DNA of 64,000 nt from Leptospiraceae bacterium (GTDB lineage Bacteria > Spirochaetota > Leptospiria > Leptospirales > Leptospiraceae): contig JACKPC010000005.1 in assembly GCA_024233835.1 (NCBI GenBank), positions 186,001 to 250,000 of the forward strand. Direction: 5' to 3'. The first letter of the stretch is position 1. Each line of letters opens with the position of its first letter. The position numbers were made by a program, and so were the translations under genes. Under the pieces are notes generated by a model. The model was not told the DNA's origin, ran no database searches, and saw only the letters and a list, made by a program, of their open reading frames with translations. Shown piece by piece: positions 34,390 to 42,827 of this stretch.

Positions 34390-35154
34390 ATGGAAACAGA
34401 TAGTGTTGAGCTGCAAATTCCCCGGCAATATAGGATTACAGATGAAGTAATCAAAAACCTTCAAATTCTAAACCATGACTTAATCATAGATTTTGTAAGG
34501 GAAAATGGTGTGATTATAAAGCCAAAAATTCCGGAATTTGCGAGCCATAAATACATCGATCTGAAGTTTCCTGAGGGCTTTTTTCCATCGGAGAGTTTTG
34601 ATGAGCTATATGAAACCAATGACCACCGGTTTAGGTTTGAACAGGTAGGGGAGGCGATACGAATAAAGATGGGTTTTGGAAGTGTAATTGGTTTAATCAC
34701 AATGGCAATTGGTGCATCTCTTTATATCTGGACTAAAAAGACAAAGCTCGGCAGGGTGCGTTCCGATCAGTCTGAATTTGAGTTTTATAATGAAGAAACA
34801 AAAGTTCTGGAAAAAAGAATCCCGGATGTTTCTTATATTAGTTTTGAAAAAGCAAGTGAAAAGGAGCAGAAGTCATGGGGCACCGGTAAAATTAAAATAG
34901 CACCTACTTTGAGTATTGAAATAGTTTCTTCCAAATATGGCCTGAAGCCCGCTCTATGGAAAATGCAACATGTATGGATCCGGTTCGGAACTGATATTGG
35001 TGTTGTTGTCTGTCCTTTTTCTAAAAAGCTATACATTTTTGAGAAAGGTAAATCTTCTCACAGAGAGCAGAGCATCTACCAGAAATTTACCCATCCACTT
35101 CTCCCCGATTATGAAGGTGATTTTAGTGAATATGTAGATGAGATACCGGATTGA
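34390..35154 (+). CDS. Uma2-family PD-(D/E)XK nuclease-like protein
   Basis: A protein of about 254 residues. The ATG at 34390 is preferred to an in-frame TTG at 34351. The C-terminal half has the Uma2 (DUF820) pattern: PDVSYISFEKA, then APTLSIEIVSSKYGLKPALWKMQHVWIRFG and VVVCPFSKKLYIFEKGK, corresponding to the PD...(E)xK-type core with the long helix after the VxSP-like turn. The usual VLSP is IVSS here. The N-terminal ~80 residues are a separate small domain (ELQIPRQYRITDEV). The biological role of Uma2 proteins is unknown. It appears intact amid fragments. Confidence 0.65.
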   Translation: METDSVELQIPRQYRITDEVIKNLQILNHDLIIDFVRENGVIIKPKIPEFASHKYIDLKFPEGFFPSESFDELYETNDHRFRFEQVGEAIRIKMGFGSVIGLITMAIGASLYIWTKKTKLGRVRSDQSEFEFYNEETKVLEKRIPDVSYISFEKASEKEQKSWGTGKIKIAPTLSIEIVSSKYGLKPALWKMQHVWIRFGTDIGVVVCPFSKKLYIFEKGKSSHREQSIYQKFTHPLLPDYEGDFSEYVDEIPD

Positions 35155-35309
35155 GCTTTTTTTGTAGTCAGTGCTTCGATAATTTTTTCAGTAAATATTC
35201 CATTTTGCAACTTATCAAATTCAAGACTATATTCTCCTCTCCGTGAAGAAGATATAACTATAGCACCAGTTCTACGGAATAAATCATTAAAAATAAACTT
35301 GGACTGCAC
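35109..35309 (-). pseudogene. Caspase-like (peptidase C14) fragment
   Basis: Minus-strand frame of 66 residues. FNDLFRRTGAIVISSSRRGE followed by YSLEFDKLQNGIFTEKIIEAL matches the segment after the catalytic Cys region of bacterial caspase-like proteins (GxxVISSS..E.....NGxFT..LLE.L). The His and Cys catalytic region is absent and an in-frame stop lies just upstream. It is a relic, but it shows that a caspase-type conflict gene once stood here. Confidence 0.5.
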
Positions 35310-35336
35310 CCCTTAAACTGATGCTCTTCTTTTAAA

Positions 35337-35460
35337 ATTTCTCTTCCTTATCCTTAGAAACCGGTAGATACTTCTCACAGGTATCCATAAGCTTTTTTAC
35401 TTCAGAAATTTTTCCTTTTGCATCCGCATTTGCTTGTCTAATCCTTTGCAGCTAAGGATG
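35337..35460 (-). other. Short unidentified coding-like fragment
   Basis: A minus-strand frame of 39 codons reads RIRQANADAKGKISEVKKLM and ends EKYLPVSKDKEEKF. It is bounded by a stop on its upstream side. It looks like the C-terminus of a helical protein, but I cannot name it. The stretch 35460-35615 holds nothing recognisable. Confidence 0.25.
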
Positions 35461-35621
35461 AAATCTATCTTCTCCAAGATGTGTTTAAAGTAAGCCTGTA
35501 AGCCTTTCCTATATTATTATTCAAAAGTTCTGTGATTCACTTCATCTGTATAGGATATAAGGATTTTAGAGGAGCTATTATAACAGATGACTGAGCTTCC
35601 TATAACGCCCATTTATCAGGT

Positions 35622-35740
35622 ATGGATAATATTGTCTCAGGTTCTCCGAGAGGAGCGAAAGCCAGTGCGGGTTTTTATACTCTTGTAATCAATGCGGCTC
35701 TTTGCGGTCTTGAACCCCAGAAATATCTTGAGCCCTCTTT
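35622..35740 (+). pseudogene. IS66-family transposase C-terminal remnant
   Basis: SGSPRGAKASAGFYTLVINA followed by LCGLEPQKYLE is the characteristic end of IS66 TnpC transposases (GSxxGAxxxA.fysLvetAk.nGl.P..Yl). The preceding bases keep a related sequence in another frame (around 35605), showing a frameshift. Nothing else of the element remains. Confidence 0.75.
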
Positions 35741-35825
35741 CATGAAATCATCCATAATCCGGATTTCAATCCGGCAGATTGGACTCCCCGGGCTTTTGCA
35801 GGCAGACAAATTTGAGGGAGGGGTT

Positions 35826-35855
35826 TACCGGAGGGTTAATCCTTCGGTTGGGGAA
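35826..35855. repeat. Hairpin repeat, dispersed family, third copy
   Basis: ACCGGAGG-GTTAAT-CCTTCGGT forms an 8-bp stem with one G-T wobble. The core is the same as at 15351 with the stem altered symmetrically. It overlaps the 3' end of the QueG-like gene, whose stop lies inside it. Confidence 0.6.
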
Positions 35856-36558
35856 ACAGGGAAATAGTTCTTAAAGAAAGCGAATAATGGTATTGAATCT
35901 GTTGTAGAGTGTATTTATGTTCTTTGGCTACAGGGCAGGCCATTCTGGAAAGACAACGATCCATACAAAGAGAATTTTCCTGTTTACGATAACTGAGACA
36001 AAGCTCAAGTTGATATTCACTATCTTTCACCGCACCGGAGGGACAGGCACTTACACAGGACTTTGTCTCACAAGATATACAGGGACTATTTGAATGTACT
36101 TTGGAAGTCACAGGAAAATTACTGGTGGCAATTACAGCCACTCGATAGGCAAACCAGCTACCATAGGTTTCGTTTATTCCAATGCGAAAAGGTGAATCAT
36201 GATGCCAGCCGGCTAATTGGCCAATCTTTTGCAGGGGTATATCGGTACTACCCGGATATAGGAACTGAAAATGCAGTCCCGGAAAATGTGTATGGAAGTA
36301 TTCCGTCACCTGTTGAACGGAAAAATCATCTATCGGATCTTCACTTTTCGAGTTTAAGGATAGAACCGATTCCCACATTTTACGCCCACCATGGCCAAAT
36401 ACAATGACTTGCTTATATTGATATTCTTCATCAACTATAGAAACAATAGGTTTTAGTATATCTTCCGGTAAATCCTTAAGTTCAAAGACATGCTGTAAAT
36501 TCAAGCCATTTTGGCTCAGTATGGAATCAATAAAAGGTTCTGCTTGATAGGAGATCAT
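35836..36558 (-). CDS. QueG-like 4Fe-4S protein (short form)
   Basis: A 240-residue protein. The N-terminal ~130 residues include LYPGSTDIPLQKIGQLAGWH and INETYGSWFAYRVAVI, as in a family related to epoxyqueuosine reductase. The iron-sulfur part has CISCETKSCVSACPSGAV, then C...DRCLSRMACPVAKEHKY, i.e. two clusters' worth of cysteines. At 240 residues it is shorter than QueG (about 310-380) and lacks most of the cobalamin-binding N-terminal region, so a queuosine role is doubtful. It lies 63 bp after the SAICAR-synthetase-like gene on the same strand and may be part of that operon. Its 5' end is duplicated at 33761. Confidence 0.7.
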   Translation of the reverse strand: MISYQAEPFIDSILSQNGLNLQHVFELKDLPEDILKPIVSIVDEEYQYKQVIVFGHGGRKMWESVLSLNSKSEDPIDDFSVQQVTEYFHTHFPGLHFQFLYPGSTDIPLQKIGQLAGWHHDSPFRIGINETYGSWFAYRVAVIATSNFPVTSKVHSNSPCISCETKSCVSACPSGAVKDSEYQLELCLSYRKQENSLCMDRCLSRMACPVAKEHKYTLQQIQYHYSLSLRTISLFPQPKD

Positions 36559-36621
36559 AGGTTTTTTATTTCCGGAATGCTCATGTACCCATTTAAAAAT
36601 TATATAGACAATATACAGTAG

Positions 36622-37518
36622 TTACTGCATTTGTTTTGGTTCTATCATTTCTGCAAGTAGTTCCCATTTTTTTAGAACGTCTCCTGTTGAACCTCCGCTT
36701 CTCCAGACATCCTTATCCAGAGAACCATAATCGAGATGGCGAAACCTTCCGCAGTCCTGGTTAATTTCACCGTAAACTGTTTTTCCATCTGAAGTAATGA
36801 ATAAGCAGAGATCGTAAATTACTATATTACATTTCGCCAGATATCTTTGCAAAATAGCATACGTTCTGAGAGCTGTCTTCTTGGCCTGTTTGATATCAAT
36901 AATATCTGATGCAAAATCTTCTCCCAATGTTTCATCTCTCATCATAATATCTTTTCGAATTGCATCCTCCCAGAGAAAAACCTGCTCCGGGAAATGTGGG
37001 TTCTTCTCCCTGATTTCTTTTACTTTGTCGGGGTTCCAAAAAGGATTTCTCCAATCAAAGCGAACCTTTACCCCTCCGTATGGTTCTTCTTTTCCAACTT
37101 TTAGGCCCGGCCAGAAGGGGTGAGTTTCTCGAACGGGTTTTTTATCCATTCCGTAGAAACGATGAAAACTGGTTCCGCTATTATATGCTTTTACAATCAC
37201 TTCAAGGTTCGGATCCATATCCGGGAAAATTCTTTCCGCAAGAATTAAACCCGAAGTCGAGTCAATCTCTTGATAGGCATGTCGAATCCCCGATTTCTGG
37301 AGTAGGGGGATAAGAGTCTGCATTGCCCTGGCTCGAAGTAAATTTGAGCCTTCAATCCAGGCACAACGATTTTGAGTGAAACTATAAACAGTAGGTTTTA
37401 GCCAGATAAGAACTAAATTTGGATTTTCGGGAAGTAGACGAATTTCTTTACTTTCCCCTTCTTTCAAAAGAGGTAATTGTCGAAATTCCTTAAGGGAGAA
37501 ATCTTTGAGGCTAATCAT
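36622..37518 (-). CDS. SAICAR-synthetase-like (PurC-family) ligase
   Basis: A 298-residue protein with the SAICAR synthetase fold. The ATP-binding N-terminal part has SGLILAERIFPDMDPNLEVI and KAYNSGTSFHRFYG, as in PurC (I..A.R....LE.VVR....GS). The C-terminal part has VIYDLCLFITSDGKTVYGEI and NQDCGRFR before LDKDVWRSGG, matching the EISPDCxR..LDKDxWR region. PurC joins aspartate to the carboxyl group of CAIR. The context (with a HisG-like PRTase, not pur genes) suggests amide formation on a different nucleotide. It overlaps the kinase-HisG fusion by 4 bp (ATGA-type). Confidence 0.8.
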   Translation of the reverse strand: MISLKDFSLKEFRQLPLLKEGESKEIRLLPENPNLVLIWLKPTVYSFTQNRCAWIEGSNLLRARAMQTLIPLLQKSGIRHAYQEIDSTSGLILAERIFPDMDPNLEVIVKAYNSGTSFHRFYGMDKKPVRETHPFWPGLKVGKEEPYGGVKVRFDWRNPFWNPDKVKEIREKNPHFPEQVFLWEDAIRKDIMMRDETLGEDFASDIIDIKQAKKTALRTYAILQRYLAKCNIVIYDLCLFITSDGKTVYGEINQDCGRFRHLDYGSLDKDVWRSGGSTGDVLKKWELLAEMIEPKQMQ

Positions 37519-38465
37519 TGAATCCTTCTCCTTATCAAGCAGGTTTTTAGACTACCGAGGTTCTCAATGATTTCTAATCCATTCTTCTTCAGGCTCTCTC
37601 CCGTTTCTGTAATCTCAAGGATTACATCGGCGAAATGGGGTAATAGACCCTCCGTAGAACCATCCAGACCAAATATAGTGTGAGGAATCCCTCTTGAGCC
37701 AAAATATTCATGAGCTATGTTTTTAAACTTGGTTGCAATGCGCAGTAATCTCTTTTGTGGAATTTTCCCGGAGATAGAAGCTAATACAAGAGATACATCC
37801 GGCTGCGGAATGGAATCGAGCACTTCCAGGTGTTCAAGAAAATTAGACTCATCTAATACGTCGGAACCGCAGATAGCGAGATCTAATTCTCCAAAAGCAA
37901 CTAATTTAGGATAGGCTGAAGTTCTTCCGCGTAAAAATAAAAAAGGAGGCTCTTCCCAGGAAAGTTTTCGAGAAGAGGCTTCCATTTTATGAAAAGTCTT
38001 TTCAGGTAACATCGGGAGTAAATTATATAGAGAGGATAAAGATAATCTTCCTGAAGGAATTCCGATTCGAAAAAGAGACTTTTTGCCTAATTTTATAAGA
38101 AGAGATTCAAGGACTTCCTGTTTGGATAAACTTTCAACGTCAATGGATATCGGTTTAAACTTATCTGATATTTCTAAAAATCGTTTGGAATAATACTCCA
38201 GAGTTTGAGGCTCGTGGTATTTATCGTTCATGTCCGCACCACTTTCCAGTAGCCTTTTATGGCTCAAATTCCAGCTACAGTGCAAAAGGATATAAATTGT
38301 CTCCGGAACAGGAGCGGCTGAATCATCATCGGTAGCCTTTGTCATTTCTCCGCGATCTTCGACCCGTGTGAAGCCCATCTTTTTTAGTTGCGCAACGAGA
38401 GTACTCTTACCGGTACCGTCGTTTCCATCTACAACAATGCGGCTAAAGAATGGAAAGCGCATCAA
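37515..38465 (-). CDS. Fusion: P-loop nucleotide kinase + HisG-type phosphoribosyltransferase
   Basis: A 316-residue protein with two domains. Residues 10-120 are a thymidylate-kinase-like P-loop domain (GNDGTGKST at 14-22) shorter than a true Tmk. Residues about 132-305 are a HisG catalytic domain: IGIPSGRLSLSS at the start, FLFLRGRTSAYPKLVAFGEL with DLAICGSDVL, and the PRPP-binding segment IATKFKNIAHEYF, GSTEGLLPHFADVILEITET and KKNGLEII. HisG joins PRPP to ATP in histidine synthesis. No his genes are near, so it may attach ribose-phosphate to another base and then phosphorylate the product. It overlaps both neighbours by 4 bp. Confidence 0.82.
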   Translation of the reverse strand: MMRFPFFSRIVVDGNDGTGKSTLVAQLKKMGFTRVEDRGEMTKATDDDSAAPVPETIYILLHCSWNLSHKRLLESGADMNDKYHEPQTLEYYSKRFLEISDKFKPISIDVESLSKQEVLESLLIKLGKKSLFRIGIPSGRLSLSSLYNLLPMLPEKTFHKMEASSRKLSWEEPPFLFLRGRTSAYPKLVAFGELDLAICGSDVLDESNFLEHLEVLDSIPQPDVSLVLASISGKIPQKRLLRIATKFKNIAHEYFGSRGIPHTIFGLDGSTEGLLPHFADVILEITETGESLKKNGLEIIENLGSLKTCLIRRRIQ

Positions 38466-39094
38466 TGAATATCCCTTGCTTCTTCAGAGCATAACCATGC
38501 CTGAAGATCCCAGAGGGCTTCTCCTCTGTGAGAAATTAAGTTTTTCCTGGTGGAGTCTATTTCTGCCCATGATTTTCCGAAACTGGTATCACTGGCAAAA
38601 ATTGGGTCATAACCAAAGCCTTTGTCACCACGTTTATCTTTCAGTATCCAACCGAAAGCTTTCTGCGTTACACGGAAGAATACTTTTGTATTTTTTATAA
38701 TGATTATACATATTACAAAATAGGCTCCTCTTTTTTCTTCAGGAACTGCTTCCATACATTGTAATACTTTTTCATTGTTAGCCCTGTCCATTTCTTCGCG
38801 GGGTAGATTTGAATTATGGATCGTCTTTGATGCAATATCATAGTCAGAAAACCTTGCTGAATACGGACCGGGTAGTCCTTCAAGAGAAGGGATAAGCAGG
38901 CCGGAATCTTCGACGAGAACAAAACTATCCGGGTAAGCTTCTGAGTAAGCGATGGCTTTACAGAGAGCATTGTCTTCAAAGGTGTCCCCGGTTTCTAAAA
39001 TATCCAGAGAAACCGGAACCAGCTCAATTTCTAAGGGAGCACATATTCCACCAATTTCTCGAACTTTATGAGGGTTCGTTGTTCCGAGTATCAT
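38462..39094 (-). CDS. HAM1/RdgB-type non-canonical NTP pyrophosphatase
   Basis: A 210-residue HAM1-like protein that hydrolyses inosine/xanthosine-type triphosphates to monophosphates. TTNPHKVREIG (substrate-binding S/TxNxxK), FEDNALCKA, LVEDSGLLIPSLEGLPGPYS and KGFGYDPIF are all present, and SHRGEAL is near the end (usually SHRGxAL). It is the first gene of the coupled three- or four-gene operon. It may be the cell's only RdgB or a dedicated one that prevents the product of its neighbours from entering DNA; sequence alone cannot decide. Confidence 0.88.
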   Translation of the reverse strand: MILGTTNPHKVREIGGICAPLEIELVPVSLDILETGDTFEDNALCKAIAYSEAYPDSFVLVEDSGLLIPSLEGLPGPYSARFSDYDIASKTIHNSNLPREEMDRANNEKVLQCMEAVPEEKRGAYFVICIIIIKNTKVFFRVTQKAFGWILKDKRGDKGFGYDPIFASDTSFGKSWAEIDSTRKNLISHRGEALWDLQAWLCSEEARDIH

Positions 39095-39242
39095 CTATAA
39101 TATAGGTTACGATTCTCTCGATTTCCCGGGCAAATACTTTTTCTTTAATTCGATGTATAAATACTTTGGAAATTTTTTTCTATTTGATTTTTTATTAAAG
39201 ATAATAATACATAATGGTTAATTGATAGAATAGAGGTTAGAA

Positions 39243-41489
39243 GTGATTTATTTAAACTTATGGGGATTATCGAATTTTATTAACGCAATATTTTATGTAA
39301 TTATCACGGTTTTCCTGTTTTCATTAAAGGAAAAACAAAATTCAACAAAATACTTGAGTTACTTCTTTTTTGGCTTAACTTTTTTGAACATTGGTTATTT
39401 AATGTCCGGTGCGATACCTTTTCCGGTAGGGGCAAATCACCGTTATATAACGGTAGGTATCATCTTATTTCCAACAGTTACCTATTTAGTTCGGTATGCC
39501 TATCATATTATAGATGATTTATATCCCAGAGAAGCAAAAATTGTATTTTATTTCAGTGTAATTATCGACCTGTTTTTGGTTCTTCGGTTTTTTTATCTGG
39601 CATCAACAGCAGTAGCAGAATTTAATTTTCGGGGGGATATCTATGATTATCCTCAACTGGGAAAATATGTAGCTTTAGCTTTGATTCTACAAATATTATT
39701 TTTCATTATCATTATGATACGAAAAGCTTTTCATTATAAAAATGAAAATCGAAAGCTTATTTTACAAATGATGTTCGGGCTTATCTCCATCACTCTGATT
39801 CCGAGCACTTTGAATGTATTAATGAAAAAGGGTTCTATCACACCGGAATTATTTCATATCGTTTATTCTATCTGCTTTTTATTGGGAGGATTCATTACGA
39901 CAATAGTTTTTATTAATAATGCGATTGAAAAAACTTCTTTTATGACGAAAGTTGTAGGGATTTCTGCAGTGACTTTTTTATTATTACTCCAGATTTTAGC
40001 AGCGAGGATGAGTATTAGTCAGGAAAAGAATTTTGATATGATTCATAATTTGGAGCTAAAGGCTTTGATTACAGGAAAAAATTATTCTGATTTCCCTACA
40101 CTTTCTTATCTTGTCTCTTTTCCGAAAGGTGCGAGAATTTCGGAGTCGGCATCTATTCTCTATAAAAAAGAAGGTCTTGAACTTGAAATAAGTAAATTAG
40201 GAAATGATAATTATGAACAAAGGTATATTCAAAAAATCTCCAATCAAACAGAAGGTTTATTTTTTGGTTATAGAATCACGGATGATACCACAAACATCAC
40301 TTATGAAGCCGGCTTCCCGTATTTAGAATATAGAAAATTTATCCATAACATGGGTGTGATTATCATTCAGATAACCCTGTTAGCTGTGTTTATATTACTT
40401 TTAATTTTCCCTATATTCTTTTATCGAAATATAGGGAAACCCCTCCGAACCCTTCTGGAAGGATTCGGAGAAGTTAAAAAAGGAAATCTACGGGTATCGG
40501 TTCCGCTTTTTTATCAGGACGAGATTGGTACTATCGGAAAGACATTCAACCGAATGGTAATACGTCTATTTGTTGGAAAACGAAAACAGGAAGAATATGC
40601 AGGGCAATTGGAACAAAAAGTAAAGGAAAGGACGAGAGAAGTTGTCATCAAAATGAAAGAGATTGAGAAGTTAAAAATTCATCAAGATGGCGATTATTTT
40701 TTGACCTCACTTATTCAGAAGCCATTGATTACTAATTGGAATCGATCCAGAGAAGTCACGACCGATTTCTTTATCAAGCAGATAAAAACTTTTGAGTTTC
40801 GTAATAAGAAATCAGAATTGGGTGGGGATATCTGCATTTCCGGCAATTTGAAATTTGACAATGATGTGTATGTATTTTTTGTAAATGGAGACGCCATGGG
40901 AAAATCTATGCAGGGGGCAGGAGGAGCAATTGTTCTTGGAACGGTTGTGAATTATATGATTTCCCGTTCAACAAGTAATAAGCAAAGTTTAAATGTATCA
41001 CCTAAAAACTGGCTGGAAACTACTTATCATGAATTAAACCAGATATTTCACACTTTCGATGGCTTGATGATGATTTCGGTTGTCATGGGCTTAATCCATA
41101 TAAAAACCGGTGAAATGTTTTTTTATAACGCTGAGCATCCCTGGTTGGTACTTTATCGGGATAAGAAAGCTGAGTTTATTGAAAACGAACTTACTCTACG
41201 AAAAATCGGTTCTCCTTCCGAATATGAGTTCTCCATCCAAAAATTCCAATTACATCCCGGTGATGTTCTTATCGGAGGAAGCGATGGTCGGGATGATATA
41301 GATATAACTCCAGATGCAGAAACTCGGACAATCAACGAAGATGAGACTTTATTTTTGCGTGCGGTTGAAAGGGGAGAAGGAAATCTGGAAACAATTTACC
41401 AATTGATTAAACAAACGGGAAGAATTATAGATGACCTGTCTATGATTCGTATTGGTTTTCATGAAAAGGCGCATGTTAGAAATGTCTAA
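39243..41489 (+). CDS. Membrane sensor with HAMP and SpoIIE-type phosphatase
   Basis: A 748-residue protein. Seven or so helices lie in residues 5-245 (7TM-like sensor), then an extracytoplasmic segment with ISNQTEGLFFGYRITDD, and another helix about 375-400. A HAMP domain follows (NIGKPLRTLLEGFGEVKKGN and FYQDEIGTIGKTFNRM), then a coiled coil. The PP2C-like SpoIIE domain (from about 515) has GGDICISGNL, FFVNGDAMGKSMQGAGGAI and LIGGSDGRDDIDI; the Asp residues would bind Mg/Mn. Such proteins dephosphorylate STAS antagonists to switch anti-sigma systems. Typical of Leptospira-type genomes. No cognate STAS gene adjoins. Confidence 0.9.
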   Translation: MIYLNLWGLSNFINAIFYVIITVFLFSLKEKQNSTKYLSYFFFGLTFLNIGYLMSGAIPFPVGANHRYITVGIILFPTVTYLVRYAYHIIDDLYPREAKIVFYFSVIIDLFLVLRFFYLASTAVAEFNFRGDIYDYPQLGKYVALALILQILFFIIIMIRKAFHYKNENRKLILQMMFGLISITLIPSTLNVLMKKGSITPELFHIVYSICFLLGGFITTIVFINNAIEKTSFMTKVVGISAVTFLLLLQILAARMSISQEKNFDMIHNLELKALITGKNYSDFPTLSYLVSFPKGARISESASILYKKEGLELEISKLGNDNYEQRYIQKISNQTEGLFFGYRITDDTTNITYEAGFPYLEYRKFIHNMGVIIIQITLLAVFILLLIFPIFFYRNIGKPLRTLLEGFGEVKKGNLRVSVPLFYQDEIGTIGKTFNRMVIRLFVGKRKQEEYAGQLEQKVKERTREVVIKMKEIEKLKIHQDGDYFLTSLIQKPLITNWNRSREVTTDFFIKQIKTFEFRNKKSELGGDICISGNLKFDNDVYVFFVNGDAMGKSMQGAGGAIVLGTVVNYMISRSTSNKQSLNVSPKNWLETTYHELNQIFHTFDGLMMISVVMGLIHIKTGEMFFYNAEHPWLVLYRDKKAEFIENELTLRKIGSPSEYEFSIQKFQLHPGDVLIGGSDGRDDIDITPDAETRTINEDETLFLRAVERGEGNLETIYQLIKQTGRIIDDLSMIRIGFHEKAHVRNV

Positions 41490-41738
41490 AATTGTGGTTT
41501 GCTTACAATATTCTGGAATTTTAGAATAAGAAAATTTAGTTTATCTGCATCTCCATCGGCGATAAACTTCTTTTCTTCTATTTTGATCGGATAAGACATG
41601 GAGATACACATTCTCTATTCTTATTTAAATCTACGCGATAGAAAGCTTCCGAAGCAGTTCAAAGAATGATGTACATGAGGTGGTCTTACATTGCCATAGA
41701 TAGAAACATCATCTGTAAGTAATATTTTTACCAACCTT

Positions 41739-42422
41739 CTATTCATCCAGAGTAAATGTAATCGGAAGTCTGTGTGCCATTTTTACCGGCTTTCCTTTTA
41801 CATAACCCGGAAGAAAACGGGCTCGTTTGATAATCTTAATAGCTGCTTCATCAAATCCGTAACCTGCCTTTCCTGACACAATTTTTGCTGTCATCAGGTT
41901 TCCTTTCTCATCGATTTGAACCAGAACTACGAGAGTCTTATCTGTTATATTCGCCGCCTTGGCTGCTTCGGGGAAATATTGTTTTAGATCAAAATCTACT
42001 ATGGGTGTCGGAACCTTATCTCCATTAAAAGAATACAGGTAACCATCCTTATCCGTTCCATCCCCGGAAACGGCATTCAAATTTATATCTTCATTGGAAG
42101 GATCAGTTCCTGTCTGCTTTTTACCTTCCACCCATTCGTTCTTCTCTACCGGTGCCGGGTTACTGGCAGCCGGATTCGGATTAATCAGCTCAGGTGGAAT
42201 TTCCGTAATGTCCACATCCAGATCCATGGGCTTAATATCTTTACTGTCGATTATTTTATCGTCCGATTTCTTTTTCGTATGGGTTGCTATGTAATAGCTG
42301 GCATAACTGGCTCCGTGAAGTAGTGCCGAAAAAGAAAGACTCAGAGCAAAGAGATATTTTACAAATAGAAAGATCTTTAATCTTCTCAGGAAAGGTTTTT
42401 TCTCTTCCATATTATTCCTCAC
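41739..42422 (-). CDS. TonB-family energy transducer
   Basis: A 227-residue protein. A single membrane helix lies at residues about 15-35 (LFALSLSFSALLHGASYASY), followed by a Pro/Asn-rich periplasmic spacer. The TonB C-terminal domain includes TLVVLVQIDEKGNLMTAKIV, YGFDEAAIKIIKRARFLPGY and the final HRLPITFTLDE. It links the proton-motive force to outer-membrane receptors. It is the last gene of the nine-gene operon, starting where exbD stops (one-base overlap). Confidence 0.92.
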   Translation of the reverse strand: MRNNMEEKKPFLRRLKIFLFVKYLFALSLSFSALLHGASYASYYIATHTKKKSDDKIIDSKDIKPMDLDVDITEIPPELINPNPAASNPAPVEKNEWVEGKKQTGTDPSNEDINLNAVSGDGTDKDGYLYSFNGDKVPTPIVDFDLKQYFPEAAKAANITDKTLVVLVQIDEKGNLMTAKIVSGKAGYGFDEAAIKIIKRARFLPGYVKGKPVKMAHRLPITFTLDE

Positions 42423-42826
42423 TATTTCTTTACTGCCAGTGCAATCCTCGTTACGCCTGCCTTGCGGATAAGGCCCATGAGTTCGGTAATGGTTCCGTAG
42501 GGCAGTCTTTCATCGGCTGAAAGCGTAACCCGCATGTTCGGTCGAAACTTGGCTTCTTTTTGTAAAGATAGAGCCAGATCCTTCTCTGAAACTTTCTTGC
42601 CTTCCAATAGAAGCTTGCCATCTTTCGTAAGGGCTACCTGGGTAGACTTACGGGTATTCAGATCGGCGGCTGCTACCTTGGGAAGGTTGATATTAATAGA
42701 TTCTTTCTTTAAGAAATTTGCTGTAACCATAAAAATAACAAGAAGCACAAGGATAACATCTACCATCGGTGTGATGTTAATATCGCTTATTGTATCATCA
42801 TCGCCTTTACCGGAAGACATTGCCAT
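42422..42826 (-). CDS. ExbD-family biopolymer transporter
   Basis: A 134-residue protein with one N-terminal helix containing the essential Asp (SDINITPMVDVILVLLVIFM) and a periplasmic domain ending RKAGVTRIALAVKK. It forms the TonB energising complex with the ExbB- and TonB-like proteins encoded beside it. Typical length. The upstream exbB stop is 1 bp before its ATG. Confidence 0.95.
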   Translation of the reverse strand: MAMSSGKGDDDTISDINITPMVDVILVLLVIFMVTANFLKKESININLPKVAAADLNTRKSTQVALTKDGKLLLEGKKVSEKDLALSLQKEAKFRPNMRVTLSADERLPYGTITELMGLIRKAGVTRIALAVKK

Positions 42827-42827
42827 C

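Noticed and set aside
41490..41738. Possible small gene between the SpoIIE-type and tonB genes
   Set aside because: No frame with a ribosome site and no recognisable motif; short stops in all frames.
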